DNA of 64,000 bases from Parus major. Its lineage: Eukaryota > Chordata > Aves > Passeriformes > Paridae. The DNA is taken from assembly GCF_001522545.3 (NCBI RefSeq), contig NC_031779.1:3458763-3522762 (forward strand). The letters run 5' to 3'. The notes beneath the pieces were generated by a model. That model ran no database searches. It was not told the DNA's origin and was given only the letters and a program-made list of their open reading frames with translations. Shown here one piece after another: positions 48,783-60,383 of the stretch. The first letter of the stretch is position 1. Every line of letters begins with the position of its first letter. The position numbers and the translations under genes are program-made.

Positions 48783-49020
48783 AAGCACAACAGCGTCTTC
48801 TCTTGGTGACAGTCTTTGCTCTCAGCGTGCACTATCAGCCCGTGGATGTGTCCTTGGCCATTTCCACGGGGCTGCTGAATGTGCTGTCCCAGCTGTGTGG
48901 CACAGACACCATGTTAGGGCAGCCTCTGCAGCTGCTGCCCAAAACTGGGATTTCTCAGCTCAGCACAGCTTTAAAAGTAGCGAGCACAAGACTGCTGCAG
49001 ATCCTGGCTATCACTACAGG
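48783..49020 (+). CDS. HERC1: HERC1 exon 29 (residues 1747-1825)
   Basis: The exon encodes EAQQRLLLVTVFALSVHYQP to LAITT plus two bases (238 nt, phase 1-2). It is highly conserved, including DTMLGQPLQLLPKTG. Donor GTGAGT. Confidence 0.96.
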
Positions 49021-51045
49021 GTGAGTGTCCCTTGCTTTCAGTAAATTTCATCACTGGGCTTATCAGCACCCTTGAAAAATGTCTGAGCTTTCATTAGGAC
49101 AATAAATGTTGCTCAGAAATACATAAGTGAAGGGGGTGGGGGAAGAGTAGTCATTATTCATCAGAAAGATGCATGTAAGACTAACAAATATTTTTTAGTT
49201 GTGAGTGTTTGAACCTGAATAGTCACAGCTTTGTGGTCTGTAAACACTGTATTTTAGTAATCCCCACTTTGCTACTTCAGCTTTGTGTGGAAGTGTATTC
49301 AGTTGATGTGAGAAGAGTTTCTCTTGATGTGTAAAAGTTATTTGTGTAAAGGCAATGCTGTTAATGTGGGAGTTCCTTGGAGCAGGACATCATGCTTCTT
49401 TCCAGAATATGAAATAATTTTCTAAGAAATATTGGTCTCATGCTAGACCATGGGACAGCATGCAAAGTCCTACCAATACTTAAATATTTAGTCTTACTCA
49501 GTAAAGAAAACCTGTGGAGAAAGTATTTTCTAGTTGAGGTGAGGCTATTGTTTGGTATTCAGTACATGCATCTTTCTTTCAGTCTTTGTACAACACATTG
49601 CATTTATCTGCCAAATCTGTTATGTAAAAAAGCCCAATAATCCTACATCAAAAAAGTCCCCAAACACATAGAAACAGCACCCCATCTTCAGAAATTGCAG
49701 TGGAATTATGATTAACAGAGTTGTTCCTTTTTTCCCTAAAAAGTACTGAAAACTTATTCTTTGACTCCAAAGATTGGACCGTTTTAATTTGCTTTAAAAA
49801 TAGGGTTAAAATAATTAAAACAATCTAAGCCTGTAGAGGAGGATGGGGAAAAGTAACCTGCTGCAATTGTTCCTTGGATCAGCTTTCAAGTGCACTTTAC
49901 TTTTTCTGTGTGTGTGTACAGAACCTATGCAGATAAACTGAGCCCAAAGGTGGTGCAGTCCTTGCTGGATTTATTGTGCAGCCAGCTGAAGAACTTGCTA
50001 TCACAAGCTGGTGTGATGCTGATGGCTTCCTTTGGAGAAGAGGAGGGTGAGGAAGGTGAAGTGGAATCAAAAAAGGCAGATTTGAATGGGGATAATGAGA
50101 AGAGAGACTTCAGAGGTAATTACCTTACATAATTTCTGTTATGATTCTAAAATACCAGGAAACATAATAGAGGAAACCACAGAATGCTGAGGTCCTCATC
50201 CACTCTGTTGTGTATTGGTTTCTGTTGGGTCATTTTTAACTCTGTAAATTAGATTAAAGTCATCAAATGATTTTGTGTTCAGATTTATATAGAATTGAGC
50301 CACAAAGGTTCAAAGCTGTAAGGATAGGAGCAGGCTGAGAATAAGAATTATGTCATTGGGTTTGGAATTAGGAAGAGAATACAGTTTTCATTGAAAAATG
50401 CATTGGTGGTTGTGGTGTTTTTCATAAATGTGGTCATAATTATCTAAATTTCAAACGATAAAAAAATACAGCTTTATTCAGGAAATTATTGTATTTGCTT
50501 TGTATTATGCAGTTTTGCAATCTGAGGGGATGGCAAGAAGGTGACACTACTGTGTCATATGAAAAATCTTCAGTGAAAGATTTTCTGAAATACTGGTGTC
50601 CTCATGTAGCTTGCAATCCCTTAATGAGCATTTTGAATTTTAGTGGAAATTGTGTTTGGAGAATTTTTAATTGTAGCTTTGTTTTAAGTGTTGTACATAT
50701 GTTTTTGTTTGTGCTTTTAACTGTCTTATAAATAATGCACTGTCTGATGAATTAGTAAGATAATTAATCAGGAATTAGAATGTGAGGTCTTGCCACAGAG
50801 GTCTCCCTCCCTTACCTTGACCCACAGATGTTTATTGTTATTTTCTCTCTGTGTCTTGCTGAGGAGCTGGAGTGAGAGCACAGCTTGATGGGCACCTGCC
50901 ATCCAGCCAAAGCTAACAGCCAACCATCACATAATAATTGATTATTGTACTTTTACCTGCAGAGCAGGTTGTTCCCAGTAACCAGGACTGCTAGTCAAGT
51001 TGTAATATTAAGACTGTAACTGAAAACTTTGCTTTAACTTCCTAG
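49021..51045 (+). other. HERC1: HERC1 introns 29 and 30 (0.9 kb each) around exon 30
   Basis: Apart from exon 30 (49922-50115) I see only AT-rich intronic sequence. Confidence 0.7.
49922..50115 (+). CDS. HERC1: HERC1 exon 30 (residues 1826-1890)
   Basis: The exon encodes TYADKLSPKVVQSLLDLLCS and then an acidic linker (EEEGEEGEVESKK region, about 1864-1882), ending RDFR plus one base. The acceptor follows a TG-rich tract. Donor GTAATT. Confidence 0.95.
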
Positions 51046-51201
51046 CTGCCCTCCGAAAGCAACATGCAGCAGAATTGCACCTGGGAGACTTTCTTGTTTT
51101 CCTGCGTAGAGTTGTGTCTTCAAAAGCAATTCAGTCCAAGATGGCATCTCCAAAGTGGACAGAAGTCCTCCTTAACATTGCTTCCCAGAAGTGTTGCTCA
51201 G
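51046..51201 (+). CDS. HERC1: HERC1 exon 31 (residues 1891-1942)
   Basis: The exon encodes AALRKQHAAELHLGDFLVFL to SQKCCS plus one base. 156 nt, phase 1-1, acceptor TTCCTAG, donor GTATGA. Confidence 0.95.
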
Positions 51202-51435
51202 GTATGATCATGTCAAAATGTGCTCCATGTCTACTTTGCATTTCTGTAGTGAAGTTTCAAAAACTAAGCCCTGTTAGAACATGTATTACATAGTGAATAT
51301 TCCTAGTGAGCAGTTCAAAGCAAGTGCAGTACAGGTGTACAGGGGTTAAAGGCTGGGGCACTGGGGGCATGGAGCCAGGGGCAGGCCTGGAGCAGAAGTA
51401 ATTTTAAGATTATTGACACGTTGTTCCATCTTCAG

Positions 51436-51542
51436 GAGTTCCCTTGGTTGGCAATCTGAGAACTAGACTGCTCGCACTTCATGTACTAGAAGCTGTGTTA
51501 CCTGCTTGTGAATCTGGTGTTGAAGATGATCAGATGGCTCAG
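51436..51542 (+). CDS. HERC1: HERC1 exon 32 (residues 1943-1978)
   Basis: The exon encodes GVPLVGNLRTRLLALHVLEA to EDDQMAQ (107 nt, phase 1-0). The donor CAG|GTCTTT is poor at +3 to +6, the weakest GT donor I noted in this gene. Confidence 0.94.
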
Positions 51543-51771
51543 GTCTTTATATTTTGTTATAAACTTTCACATTTTCTCAAAAAGTCTCTTAGACTTCTAA
51601 ATGTTTCATAGGTTTCAAAATCTAAATCAAAGAAGGCTCAGTGTAGCTATGTGCTTTCTAAGAACACTAAATATTTTGATACTTGTACCTACAAAACAAA
51701 GTAAAACTATATAATGTTGCTGTTGTCCTCATGTTGGAGTTAAAATTATCTGAATTCTGCCCCAATGTCAG

Positions 51772-51882
51772 GTTATTGAACGATTGTTCTCACTTCTGTC
51801 TGACTGCATGTGGGAGACTCCGATAGCTCAGGCCAAACATGCAATTCAAATAAAGGAGAAAGAACAAGAAATGAAGCTCCAG
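51772..51882 (+). CDS. HERC1: HERC1 exon 33 (residues 1979-2015)
   Basis: The exon encodes VIERLFSLLSDCMWETPIAQ to EMKLQ (111 nt, phase 0-0). The 81-nt intron after it is the shortest in the window. Confidence 0.95.
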
Positions 51883-51963
51883 GTAACTATACTTGTACTT
51901 CCTCTTGTGACTGAATGCAGCTGAATCACATTTACCACAAATGTTGTGTCCTGTTTCTGGTAG

Positions 51964-52140
51964 AAGCAAGGAGAGTCTGAGGATGAAGATGAGAATCTTC
52001 CCATCCAGGAAGTGTCCTTTGATCCTGAGAAAGCTCAGTGCTGCATAGTGGAGAATGGGCAGATTCTAACTCATGGAAGTGGAGGCAAAGGATATGGCTT
52101 AGCATCTACTGGAGTTACTTCAGGGTGTTACCAGTGGAAG
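51964..52140 (+). CDS. HERC1: HERC1 exon 34 (residues 2016-2074), SPRY domain start
   Basis: After an acidic lead (ESEDEDENLPIQEVSFDPEK), the B30.2/SPRY fold begins, with ILTHGSGGKGYGLASTGVTS and the SGCYQWK strand. 177 nt, phase 0-0. SPRY domains are protein-interaction modules; the partner here is not evident. Confidence 0.96.
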
Positions 52141-52265
52141 GTAGGTTGCATAAATGTGTTTTTCTTACCTTCTCTCTCATGTGAGATGTGCTGTGATTTA
52201 TTAACAGCAGTTGCCTGTGCTTTTTGCTTGTGACATCATTCTTGAGTAAATGGTAGTGTTACATT

Positions 52266-52327
52266 TAAGGTTGGACTTAATTATTTGTAAGGATCTTCTC
52301 CAGCCTAAATCATTCTGTGATTTTCAG
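52266..52327 (+). repeat. CR1 LINE 3' end remnant
   Basis: In intron 34, 'ggttggactta' is followed about 15 bp later by 'aggatcttctcc' and 'agcctaaatcattctgtgat'. This is the typical 3' terminus of avian CR1, here diverged and with about one terminal repeat unit. Confidence 0.7.
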
Positions 52328-52781
52328 TCCCAAGGGAAGAGTTTGTGGCTGCTTTTGAGTGGTGGAATTTGAGTATTTTGGCACACAGATTGGAGACTGT
52401 GAACTTGTATTATGTGTTATTAGAGGTAACAGTACTTGTCCCTAAGGTCCATAGTCAGCATGCATGTGCAGTTTTGCAAAACTTACCTACTAAATTACGT
52501 AGATTTAGAATTTTTTTTTTGTATAAAATAATTTAATAAAGCATTTTGTTTTCCTGCAAAAAAACACATCAGCCTGGCTGACAAGAACAGTGTTTAATAC
52601 ATCATTTGGGGGGATTATTTTATGGTTTTACCATATAAACTTACTGCTTTTCTCATTAAAAGCTTCTGTGAAAACTGGTTAAAAGTAGACAGACATATGT
52701 GTAAGGAAGATTTTCATTTCTTTGTTGTGTTGAAGTGTATATTCCTGACATTTTCCCCTATGTGCTTGTTTTGCCTGCCAG

Positions 52782-53021
52782 TTCTACATTGTGAAGGAGA
52801 ACCGAGGCAATGAAGGCACTTGTGTGGGAGTGTCTCGCTGGCCTGTGCATGACTTCAACCACCGCACTACCTCAGATATGTGGCTCTACAGAGCCTACAG
52901 TGGCAACCTGTATCACAATGGAGAGCAGACTTTGACTCTGTCAAGCTTTACCCAAGGAGATTTCATCACATGTGTGTTAGATATGGAAGCAAGAACTATT
53001 TCCTTCGGTAAAAATGGAGAG
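52782..53021 (+). CDS. HERC1: HERC1 exon 35 (residues 2075-2154), SPRY core
   Basis: The exon encodes FYIVKENRGNEGTCVGVSRW, TTSDMWLYRAYSGNLYHNGE, and FITCVLDMEARTISFGKNGE. These are the central strands of the SPRY domain. 240 nt, phase 0-0. The region is practically invariant relative to human. Confidence 0.97.
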
Positions 53022-53221
53022 GTATTTAACATCAATTAGTTTTTTGGGTTTTTTTTTTTTTTTGCAATAATAATATGACATGGATAAGCATGGGAATCAA
53101 AACATGTGGCAGTTTCAGTACTTAGATGATTTATAATACAGACATAACTTTTCCATGTTTCATCTTTTTGCTTGTTAAGGTGCTCTAAGATTGAGAGGTT
53201 TTTGTTTTGTTTCTTCCCTAG

Positions 53222-53305
53222 GAACCAAAACTAGCTTTTGAAGATGTGGATGCAGCTGAATTATATCCTTGTGTTATGTTCTATAGCAGTAACCCAGGAG
53301 AGAAG
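53222..53305 (+). CDS. HERC1: HERC1 exon 36 (residues 2155-2182), SPRY end
   Basis: The 84-nt phase 0-0 exon encodes EPKLAFEDVDAAELYPCVMF and ends NPGEK, closing the SPRY domain. Donor GTAACT. Confidence 0.96.
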
Positions 53306-53784
53306 GTAACTTAAAAGTTCATCTGAGGAGTTCATTTTACTGGTTTAGGCTGGTATAAAAGTCAGTAGTCATCAGAGCAGCCTGTATGGTGCTGCTTTGA
53401 ATTACTGACCAACACAGTGTTGCTGATAGTGTTTTAACTATTGTAATCTATTGTAATTTTAAAATGTATTTTACTATTCAGAATAGATTTAAAAGTTTTA
53501 TGTTCTACACAAAAAATTCTATTCCTCAGAAACCAAGGAGAACATAGTGTTAGGATTTCTAGATAGTCTCGTGTGAGAAACCACAAAATAGGTAATTTCA
53601 GCATCATTGAGTCTGAAGGATGGAGGTTTTGCTCAGTGTTAAGGTGGATTTCTTAGGGATTCAAAGGGAAAGAAAAGGCAGTGCTAGTAATTATTTCTAT
53701 TCTGGAGGTGACTCCAGTATTGATAAGAAGAGCTTATTTGAGGTATATTGAGAAGATAACTTGTAAACTATTCTCTTCAAACAG

Positions 53785-54305
53785 GTGAAGATCTGTGATA
53801 TGCAGATGCGTGGGACACCTAGAGATTTGTTGCCTGGTGATCCCATCTGCAGTCCTGTTGCTGCAGTGCTTGCAGAAGCCACGATCCAGCTCATCCGAAT
53901 CCTGCATCGCACGGACCGCTGGACACACTGCATCAATAAAAAAATGATGGAGAGACTGAATAAAATCAAAACATGTCTTAAAGAAGCAGGTCAAAAACTG
54001 AAGAAAAGTCGCTCTGTTCAAAGCCGAGAAGAGAATGAGGTGAGAGAGGAGAAAGAAAGCAAAGAGGAGGAGAAATGCAAGCACAGCCGGCATAGCCTGG
54101 CAGAGCTCCCAGAGGTGCAGCTGAAGATGCTCTGTGTGGAGGTGTGGCCTGTCCTAGCAGTGATCGGTGGAGTGGATGCTGGGCTCAGGGTTGGAGGTCG
54201 ATGTGTCCACAAGCAAACAGGCCGTCACGCCACCCTGCTGGGGGTGGTGAAGGAGGGCAGTACCTCTGCCAAGGTCCAGTGGGATGAAGCAGAGATTACA
54301 ATCAG
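53785..54305 (+). CDS. HERC1: HERC1 exon 37 (residues 2183-2355)
   Basis: The exon begins VKICDMQMRGTPRDLLPGDP. It carries a Lys/Glu-rich coiled stretch (about residues 2237-2285) and a beta-rich conserved block (VIGGVDAGLRVGGRCVHKQT ... KVQWDEAEITI) resembling a small barrel found in other giant ligases (inference). It ends ATCAG at phase 2. Donor GTATGC. Confidence 0.96.
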
Positions 54306-55829
54306 GTATGCCCATTTCCTACACTTTCTACTGTCTAGTGGTACTGGTTTGTGGTTGGGAATCCTCAGAAGTAACCTATCCTTTATATTAGTCATGCTGA
54401 TCAATCACTTGAAGTGTAGAATTCAGTGGTATTGAAATTAACACTGCCTTGAAGTAATGTCCATTCATTCTCCCACCTGCCTTCGAGTGCTTAAGGCTTG
54501 AAGGACATGCTGCTTTTCCCACCATTCTTGCAGACAAGACAAAGCACCTGGAAGGAAGCTGAAATAAAGCTTCCCTGAGAGCTTCTTGGTGCTGCTCTCA
54601 CAGGAATTGCATGTTTTTGTGCGGAAAAGATTTGATTAACTTAGTTTCTTGAACTCCTTCTGCCTATAGCTGAAGAAGACTTTTGAAGAAATTGATCAGT
54701 GATTTTTAATTTTTTTTTCCCTGTTATAATATTTTGCCAGTTACAATTACATTCTAAAATAGCTGAGGTCACTTTACTTTTCCAGCTGTGGCAGCATTAT
54801 ATCTGTTTTGTCTTTGCAAAGGTTGTTGTTACTTTGACTAAATATACTGACATGCAATTGATTTAGTTCCAGATATAAATTCTTTCAAGTATGCCTGTGT
54901 GACAGTATAGCCTTAAAACAAAAGTGCTCTTAAAATAATTCAAAGCTTTATTTGAGTAATGTGGAACAGCACTTGAACATAAGCAAGCTTTTGGTAAAGC
55001 ATTTAATTAGGATTATTTTATACCTTTTTAATTAAAACCAGGCTAAAGCTTGCTTTCATTTTCAGGTAGACATTTACATTGTAAGATGGGAAAACTTTTT
55101 GGGATAATAAAAGGAAGATTTAAAAGTAATTTATCTGCTGGATGTATGGAAAATACAAGGTGTATGGAAATACAGACTGGTGAATTTTTGTCCTGCTTCA
55201 AGTGGAAATCAGTCAAGTGTAACAGTCCTAAATAGTACCAGAAAATATCACTGAATGTAAATGGACAGATAAAGGTGTCTGTTAGGTTTTCATACCCATG
55301 TTTTCAAAGGTCACTGTCCTCACCTGATGATCTGTCCTGATGCATCTGAGACTAGACAGAATTGTCCTGAGCTCTCAGTAGTGTGCTCGTGGTGATGAAT
55401 AGCTGAGGTCAATCAAAGCTTTTCCTTAATGTTTAAAAGTTTTCTTTATAAGCTTTTATACCTGTTAAGATTCAGGTATGATGATAATATTTACCTTCAG
55501 ATAGCTTTTCTTAATAAAATCTGCTACATATTTCTGATAAATAGTATATCCAGAGCCTGTGTCAGCACAGAATGGATAGCTTCTGTGGAGCTGTTGGGTT
55601 TCAGTGCTTGTTGTTGAAAACCTGTGTATGCTTTGTTGCATTTGCTTTGAAACCATATCTCCCTGTTTTCTGATCGTAACCTCATTTTCCCCTCTTTGCA
55701 TTTAATTTTTAGGATTGGTTTGTTTTATTAAATATATTTTACATCCTATTTGCCTACATTATTTCCTGTACTTTCCTCCTGTCTCTCCCTCACTTGCTTT
55801 TTCCTGTGTCATTCTGATCTTTATTAAAG
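54306..55829 (+). other. HERC1: HERC1 intron 37 (1.5 kb)
   Basis: AT-rich intronic sequence with no recognised element. The acceptor region is unusual and is described at exon 38. Confidence 0.7.
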
Positions 55830-56605
55830 CTTCCCAACTTTTTGGTCGCCTAGTGATACTCCATTGTATAATCTGGAGCCCTGTGAACCACTGCCTTTTG
55901 ATGTTGCAAGATTTCGTGGGCTGACAGCGACTGTGTTGCTGGACCTTACCTATCTGACTGGCATTCATGAAGATACAGGAAAGCAAAGCACCAAGAGACA
56001 CGAGAAAAAACACAGACATGAATCTGAAGATAAAGGGGAAATGGAGCAGAAGATGGAGGGTGACGTTGGATCAGATACACGATTAGGCCAAAGTGCTGAC
56101 GATAACAAAGGACACGGTGCCGCAACCTCTAAGTCGGAAAATGAAATTGTTTCCTTTTCTTTCGAACCATCAACACTAGGTATGGAATCCCAACACCAAC
56201 CTGCTGAAGGAAGAAAAAAGAACCATGAGCACACCCCACGAAGTCACGATATAGTGCAGTCAGAAATCCGAGCTGTGCAGCTGTCTTACCTTTATCTCGG
56301 TGCTATGAAGTCACTTAGTGTTCTTCTTAGTTGTAGTAAGTACGCTGAGCTGCTGTTGATCCCCAAAGTGCTGGCAGAGAATGGGCACAACTCGGACTGT
56401 GCGGGGTCCCCGGTAGTGCACGAGGACGTGGAGCTGCGCGCAGCGCTGCAGTTCCTCATGCGGCACATGGTGAAACGCGCCGTCACGCGCTCGCCCATCA
56501 AGAGAGCGCTGGGGCTGGCGGATCTGGAGCGGGCACAGGCCATTATCTACAAATTAGTGGTTCATGGGCTGCTGGAGGACCAATTTGGTGGCAGACTTAA
56601 ACAAG
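55830..56605 (+). CDS. HERC1: HERC1 exon 38 (residues 2356-2614), largest exon after exon 2
   Basis: With the acceptor TTATTAAAG|C at 55829 the exon encodes SFPTFWSPSDTPLYNLEPCE, which matches the human form. The better-looking acceptor CGCCTAG at 55853 would remove exactly eight codons in frame. The middle (about 2405-2480) is a disordered, charged and Ser-rich linker with much substitution. The 3' third (LSYLYLGAMKSLSVLL ... GLADLERAQAIIYKLVVHGL) is a conserved helical block and is very CpG-rich from 56390 to 56535. 776 nt, phase 2-1. Confidence 0.95.
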
Positions 56606-57688
56606 GTATGTTTTCAAAATGAGATTAAAATGAGTAATAACATGAATAATAACAACGATAAGACAGTTGACACAGTCTTGTCAATTGTAATGGTTATACT
56701 TTGGGGGAATCTTAAATCAGTGTTTAGGGAAATTAGTGGTTTAGGGAAAATTTGGGACAGAACTTCTGGATGGGGTCGTTCCAGGAAACAAATTCCTGGC
56801 AGCCCCTCACCCAACTGGTTCAGGAAAAGATTTCCTTGGAGAAAAGTGGAAAAAAGCTGTTTATATAACAGAAATTGAATAATATTAATTAATAAAACCT
56901 CTTACTGTTCGATGAGATGGCAAATCCAGAAAATGTTTTTTTGATGTGGTGTTGCTCAGCTTGCTCATGTTCTTATCAGTCCCTCCTGCCCTGGAAAGTG
57001 CCATGGCCCAGGCCCTGGTGGACTGCAGGTGTGAGCTTCTGGGATTTGTCTGTTTTTTCAGTCCAGAGCTGGTTTGAACAGATTTAAGAAAAAGGGAAAA
57101 AAACCCAAACCAGTCCAGGGAACTTCCCTGCCTCAGCTAGTGAAAAACTAACTAAAAGCAAAGGAGAGCTCTGTGCTGCTGTCTGTGCTGCAGACAACAC
57201 AGTCCAGGAGGTGGATGCAGGGGAGTTGAGTGCTCTTCCTCAGCAAAAACTGCAGCTTCTTCTTCCCTCCCTTTGCTTTCAGAGCCAGTCTTAAAGGTGT
57301 AGAATTTAATATGTAACATAAACAAGGAGACTGGGGATACAAGCATCACATAAAGTCACCCCAGGACAATCAGACAGAGAAATTTTACAAAACTCCATTC
57401 ACTGTTTTATAGACATAACACTGATAGTTGCCTTTTTCCTAATTCCTTATCTTAGTAAAAAGTGAATGCATATCAGTTAGAAATAAGAGTTTTTAATGTC
57501 TTTAATACTTTCAAAATGAGCAATACGGTATATTCTTGTCATAAGAATTTGCACATTCTAAATAATGATAGTTATTTTTATATTTTGTTATTTTGCATTT
57601 TTGAAAATTGAAAGTTCAGCCATGGCTGCTGTTTTGATCTACACAGTTATATTAATGTTGCTATAACATCCTTATTTTACTGTTGCAG
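56606..57688 (+). other. HERC1: HERC1 intron 38 (1.1 kb)
   Basis: Intron with no gene or clear repeat. It ends TTACTGTTGCAG. Confidence 0.7.
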
Positions 57689-57887
57689 AAGTAGAGCAAC
57701 AAGTGGAAGAAGGTGATCAGTCTCAGCAAGCCCAAACACCAGTTACAACCAGCCCTTCTGCTTCTAGCACAACATCTTTCATGAGCAGCTCTCTGGAGGA
57801 TACCACCACTGCTACTACTCCAGTAACTGATACAGAAACAGTTCCAGCATCAGAATCACCTGGTGTTATGCCTCTCAGTCTCCTGAG
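57689..57887 (+). CDS. HERC1: HERC1 exon 39 (residues 2615-2680), Ser/Thr-rich linker
   Basis: The exon encodes EVEQQVEEGDQSQQAQTPVT and a long Ser/Thr-rich low-complexity run (SASSTTSFMSSSLEDTTTAT), ending PLSLL plus two bases. It is probably disordered and heavily phosphorylatable. 199 nt, phase 1-2. Confidence 0.95.
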
Positions 57888-58770
57888 GTAAAATACCCTA
57901 TCAGCACATATGATTCTGTGGGTGTAGAGAAGCAGTTGTGTGGTTTATGTAGAATATTTGTCTTTAGCTGCCTAAGCCTTTGAAAATGCTTCCAAGAACC
58001 ACCTCTGCAGAGGGACACAGTTGAAACGTTACTTTGCCTTGCAGGGTTTGTGTTTTCTATTAGGAGCTTTTGCTGTACATTGTATATAAATGTAATATCT
58101 GAATACTTTTAAGGAGAAAATGTTCTCCTTAAGTTGTCCTTCAGTTCTCATGTTTATTTGGTATAGTTCAAATTACAAATCTCTGAAATTCTGTATTTTA
58201 ATAAATGTTTCATTCTCAAACTAGAAGAGATGTTAGTAGGTAACGTTCTGTAAAGCTAAGATGTTGTTTCAGCTTAGCCTGACATACTGAAATGGAAAAT
58301 AAACTACTGAATTTCCAGAGACCATTTGTGCTGTCAAAGGAAATCTGCTTTACCTTACATAGAATACTTTTCTAAGTTTATTAATTCATAGAAGTTTCTT
58401 AGACATCTTTTCAAAAATCCAGAGCAATGTCTCCATACTAGGAGAGTGAAAATGAAATACTTACCTGATTAGTCAGCCTGAGTTCTAAACACTCCATGGA
58501 AATGAGAAAAGTGCTTATTTATCTTTCATCTCCTAGAACAGCTCCTGGTCTCTGAGGTCTTTGTTTTTATGTCATGCTTAGAACTTAACTGTACAGATAT
58601 AATTGATAGGAATGAGCTGTTGCCTCAAAATGTGTTGTGTCTTACCCTTACTAAACTCAATTGCATCAAGTAGAATTTTCCAAGTGCACTCCAATTGGAT
58701 GTTCTTCTTGTGTCAGACCTTTTTCAGCACAGTACTGTTTAACATAAATGTATATTGTTCTTTTTTCAAG

Positions 58771-58931
58771 GCAAATGTTCTCCAGTTATCCTACTACAAC
58801 TGTACTTCCAGCACGACGTGCTCAGACTCCTCCAATATCTTCTTTACCAACATCTCCTTCAGATGAAGTTGGAAGGAGACAAAGTTTGACCTCTCCAGAT
58901 TCCCAGTCTGCACGGCCTGCTAATCGCACAG
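58771..58931 (+). CDS. HERC1: HERC1 exon 40 (residues 2681-2734), Pro/Ser-rich linker
   Basis: The exon encodes RQMFSSYPTTTVLPARRAQT PPISSLPTSPSDEV and ends ANRT plus one base. Multiple TP and SP sites are visible. Acceptor TTTTTCAAG, donor GTAAAC. Confidence 0.95.
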
Positions 58932-60082
58932 GTAAACTTGTCAGTGGAATAGAAACTGGGACAAGTTAGCAAAGTCACAGGAGCTCAGGAGTCGTGTTCT
59001 AAGAGATGGAAACCCAACAGAGTTTCTTCTTAAGGCAAACTAACATGCAAAGCATTGTTGAAAACCTTTTAGTCACTATCTTAGGGAAAAAAAGGTACAG
59101 ATTATATAGGTGCAGGCTTTATCAAGCAAACAAAATGAGTTTTTAAAAACTGGGTTGGATACAAAAACAATAATGAAGTGTAATTGGTAACCGCTTCAAA
59201 ATGTTCATCTGATTTGGGCTTGTTTCCTTGGTTGTGTGCTGCTGGAAAATGCAGTAATTTTTTAGCTCTTGTTAGGTCACATACCACACAGAAAAGAAAA
59301 ATTGATGTATTTTATGTTACATGCAAAAGTAAGTTTTGTTTTTGCCCTTATATCTGTACTATTAGAACATATAAATGAACTATCTGTTCATTTGTTGCAT
59401 AGCAACTGGTCTGCTCAGTTTCATGTCTCTTTTTTTTTCCTTTTGATTTAATTATGAGATTACTTGCTTCTAGTCATGATAGTGTCTTTACAACAGTGTT
59501 TGTTAGTGCATTTTTGTATTTACTGATTAGACATCACTTTTATGGCAAGTCAGAAAGAAACTGTGGGTTTGGGGCAGTAACTGACCTCTTTAGAGCCCTT
59601 TAAATGACCTCTCTGCACAGAAATACAGCCATCATCCACAAAGAGGTTTTTCAGATACATTCCCAGTTCAGCTGAGGTCTCTTTCTGTACCTTAAGAAGA
59701 ATATATAATGATCATACCAGTTGGGAATCTCAATGATTTGGACAAGGATAACTTTATCTAGGCTACCTAAATATAGATCAAATAGATAATTTGATACAGT
59801 TCAAAATGAAAACAATAGAAATTACTTAAATAGTTCTTTGCATAGCATCAGTATCCTACTTGATCAAACAGAGTCAGTCATCTAATTAACTCATCTGTAA
59901 TCTATGTTACAGAGAAGAATGGTTTTGCTACAGAAGGTATCTTGCTTTGTGGGAAATAATTGAGAGAAAAGTTGAGAGTAATTATTTCCTTAGCTCAAAC
60001 TGATATATCAAAGTAAGGTGAAATAAAGTAACACTAGAGAAAGATTTATGTGCTTTACAATTATTATTTTCTGTCTTTTAAG
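58932..60082 (+). other. HERC1: HERC1 intron 40 (1.2 kb)
   Basis: AT-rich intron with no recognised element. The acceptor is GTCTTTTAAG. Confidence 0.7.
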
Positions 60083-60199
60083 CTTTGTCTGATCCAAGCA
60101 GCCGACTTTCAACCTCCCCTCCTCCTCCTGCCATTGCTGTTCCCTTGCTAGAAATGGGGTTCTCCCTCAGGCAAATTGCAAAAGCTATGGAAGCTACAG
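60083..60199 (+). CDS. HERC1: HERC1 exon 41 (residues 2735-2773), UBA-like helix 1-2
   Basis: After a Pro-rich linker, the exon encodes AVPLLEMGFSLRQIAKAMEA, with the MGF loop motif typical of UBA domains. It ends T plus the first base of a Gly codon. 117 nt, phase 1-1. Confidence 0.95.
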
Positions 60200-60383
60200 G
60201 TAATGTATAGCTGAACTGAAATGTATAGTTTAACTGAAAGATTGGATACACATGGAATGCTTGTTTTCCAATAGAATACTTCATTTTTAAGTTCTATAAC
60301 CATTTATGTGGAAAACCAGATTGCTTCTTTTGTAACCATCAGTGCTAAAACAGAGTTCCCAAGTGTGGTTTTCCTGCTTTCAG

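Noticed and set aside
55836..55859. Starting exon 38 solely at 55854
   Set aside because: Although the CCTAG acceptor looks stronger, the 24 bases upstream encode a segment that agrees with the human protein, so the upstream site is annotated as primary and the other is given as a possible alternative.
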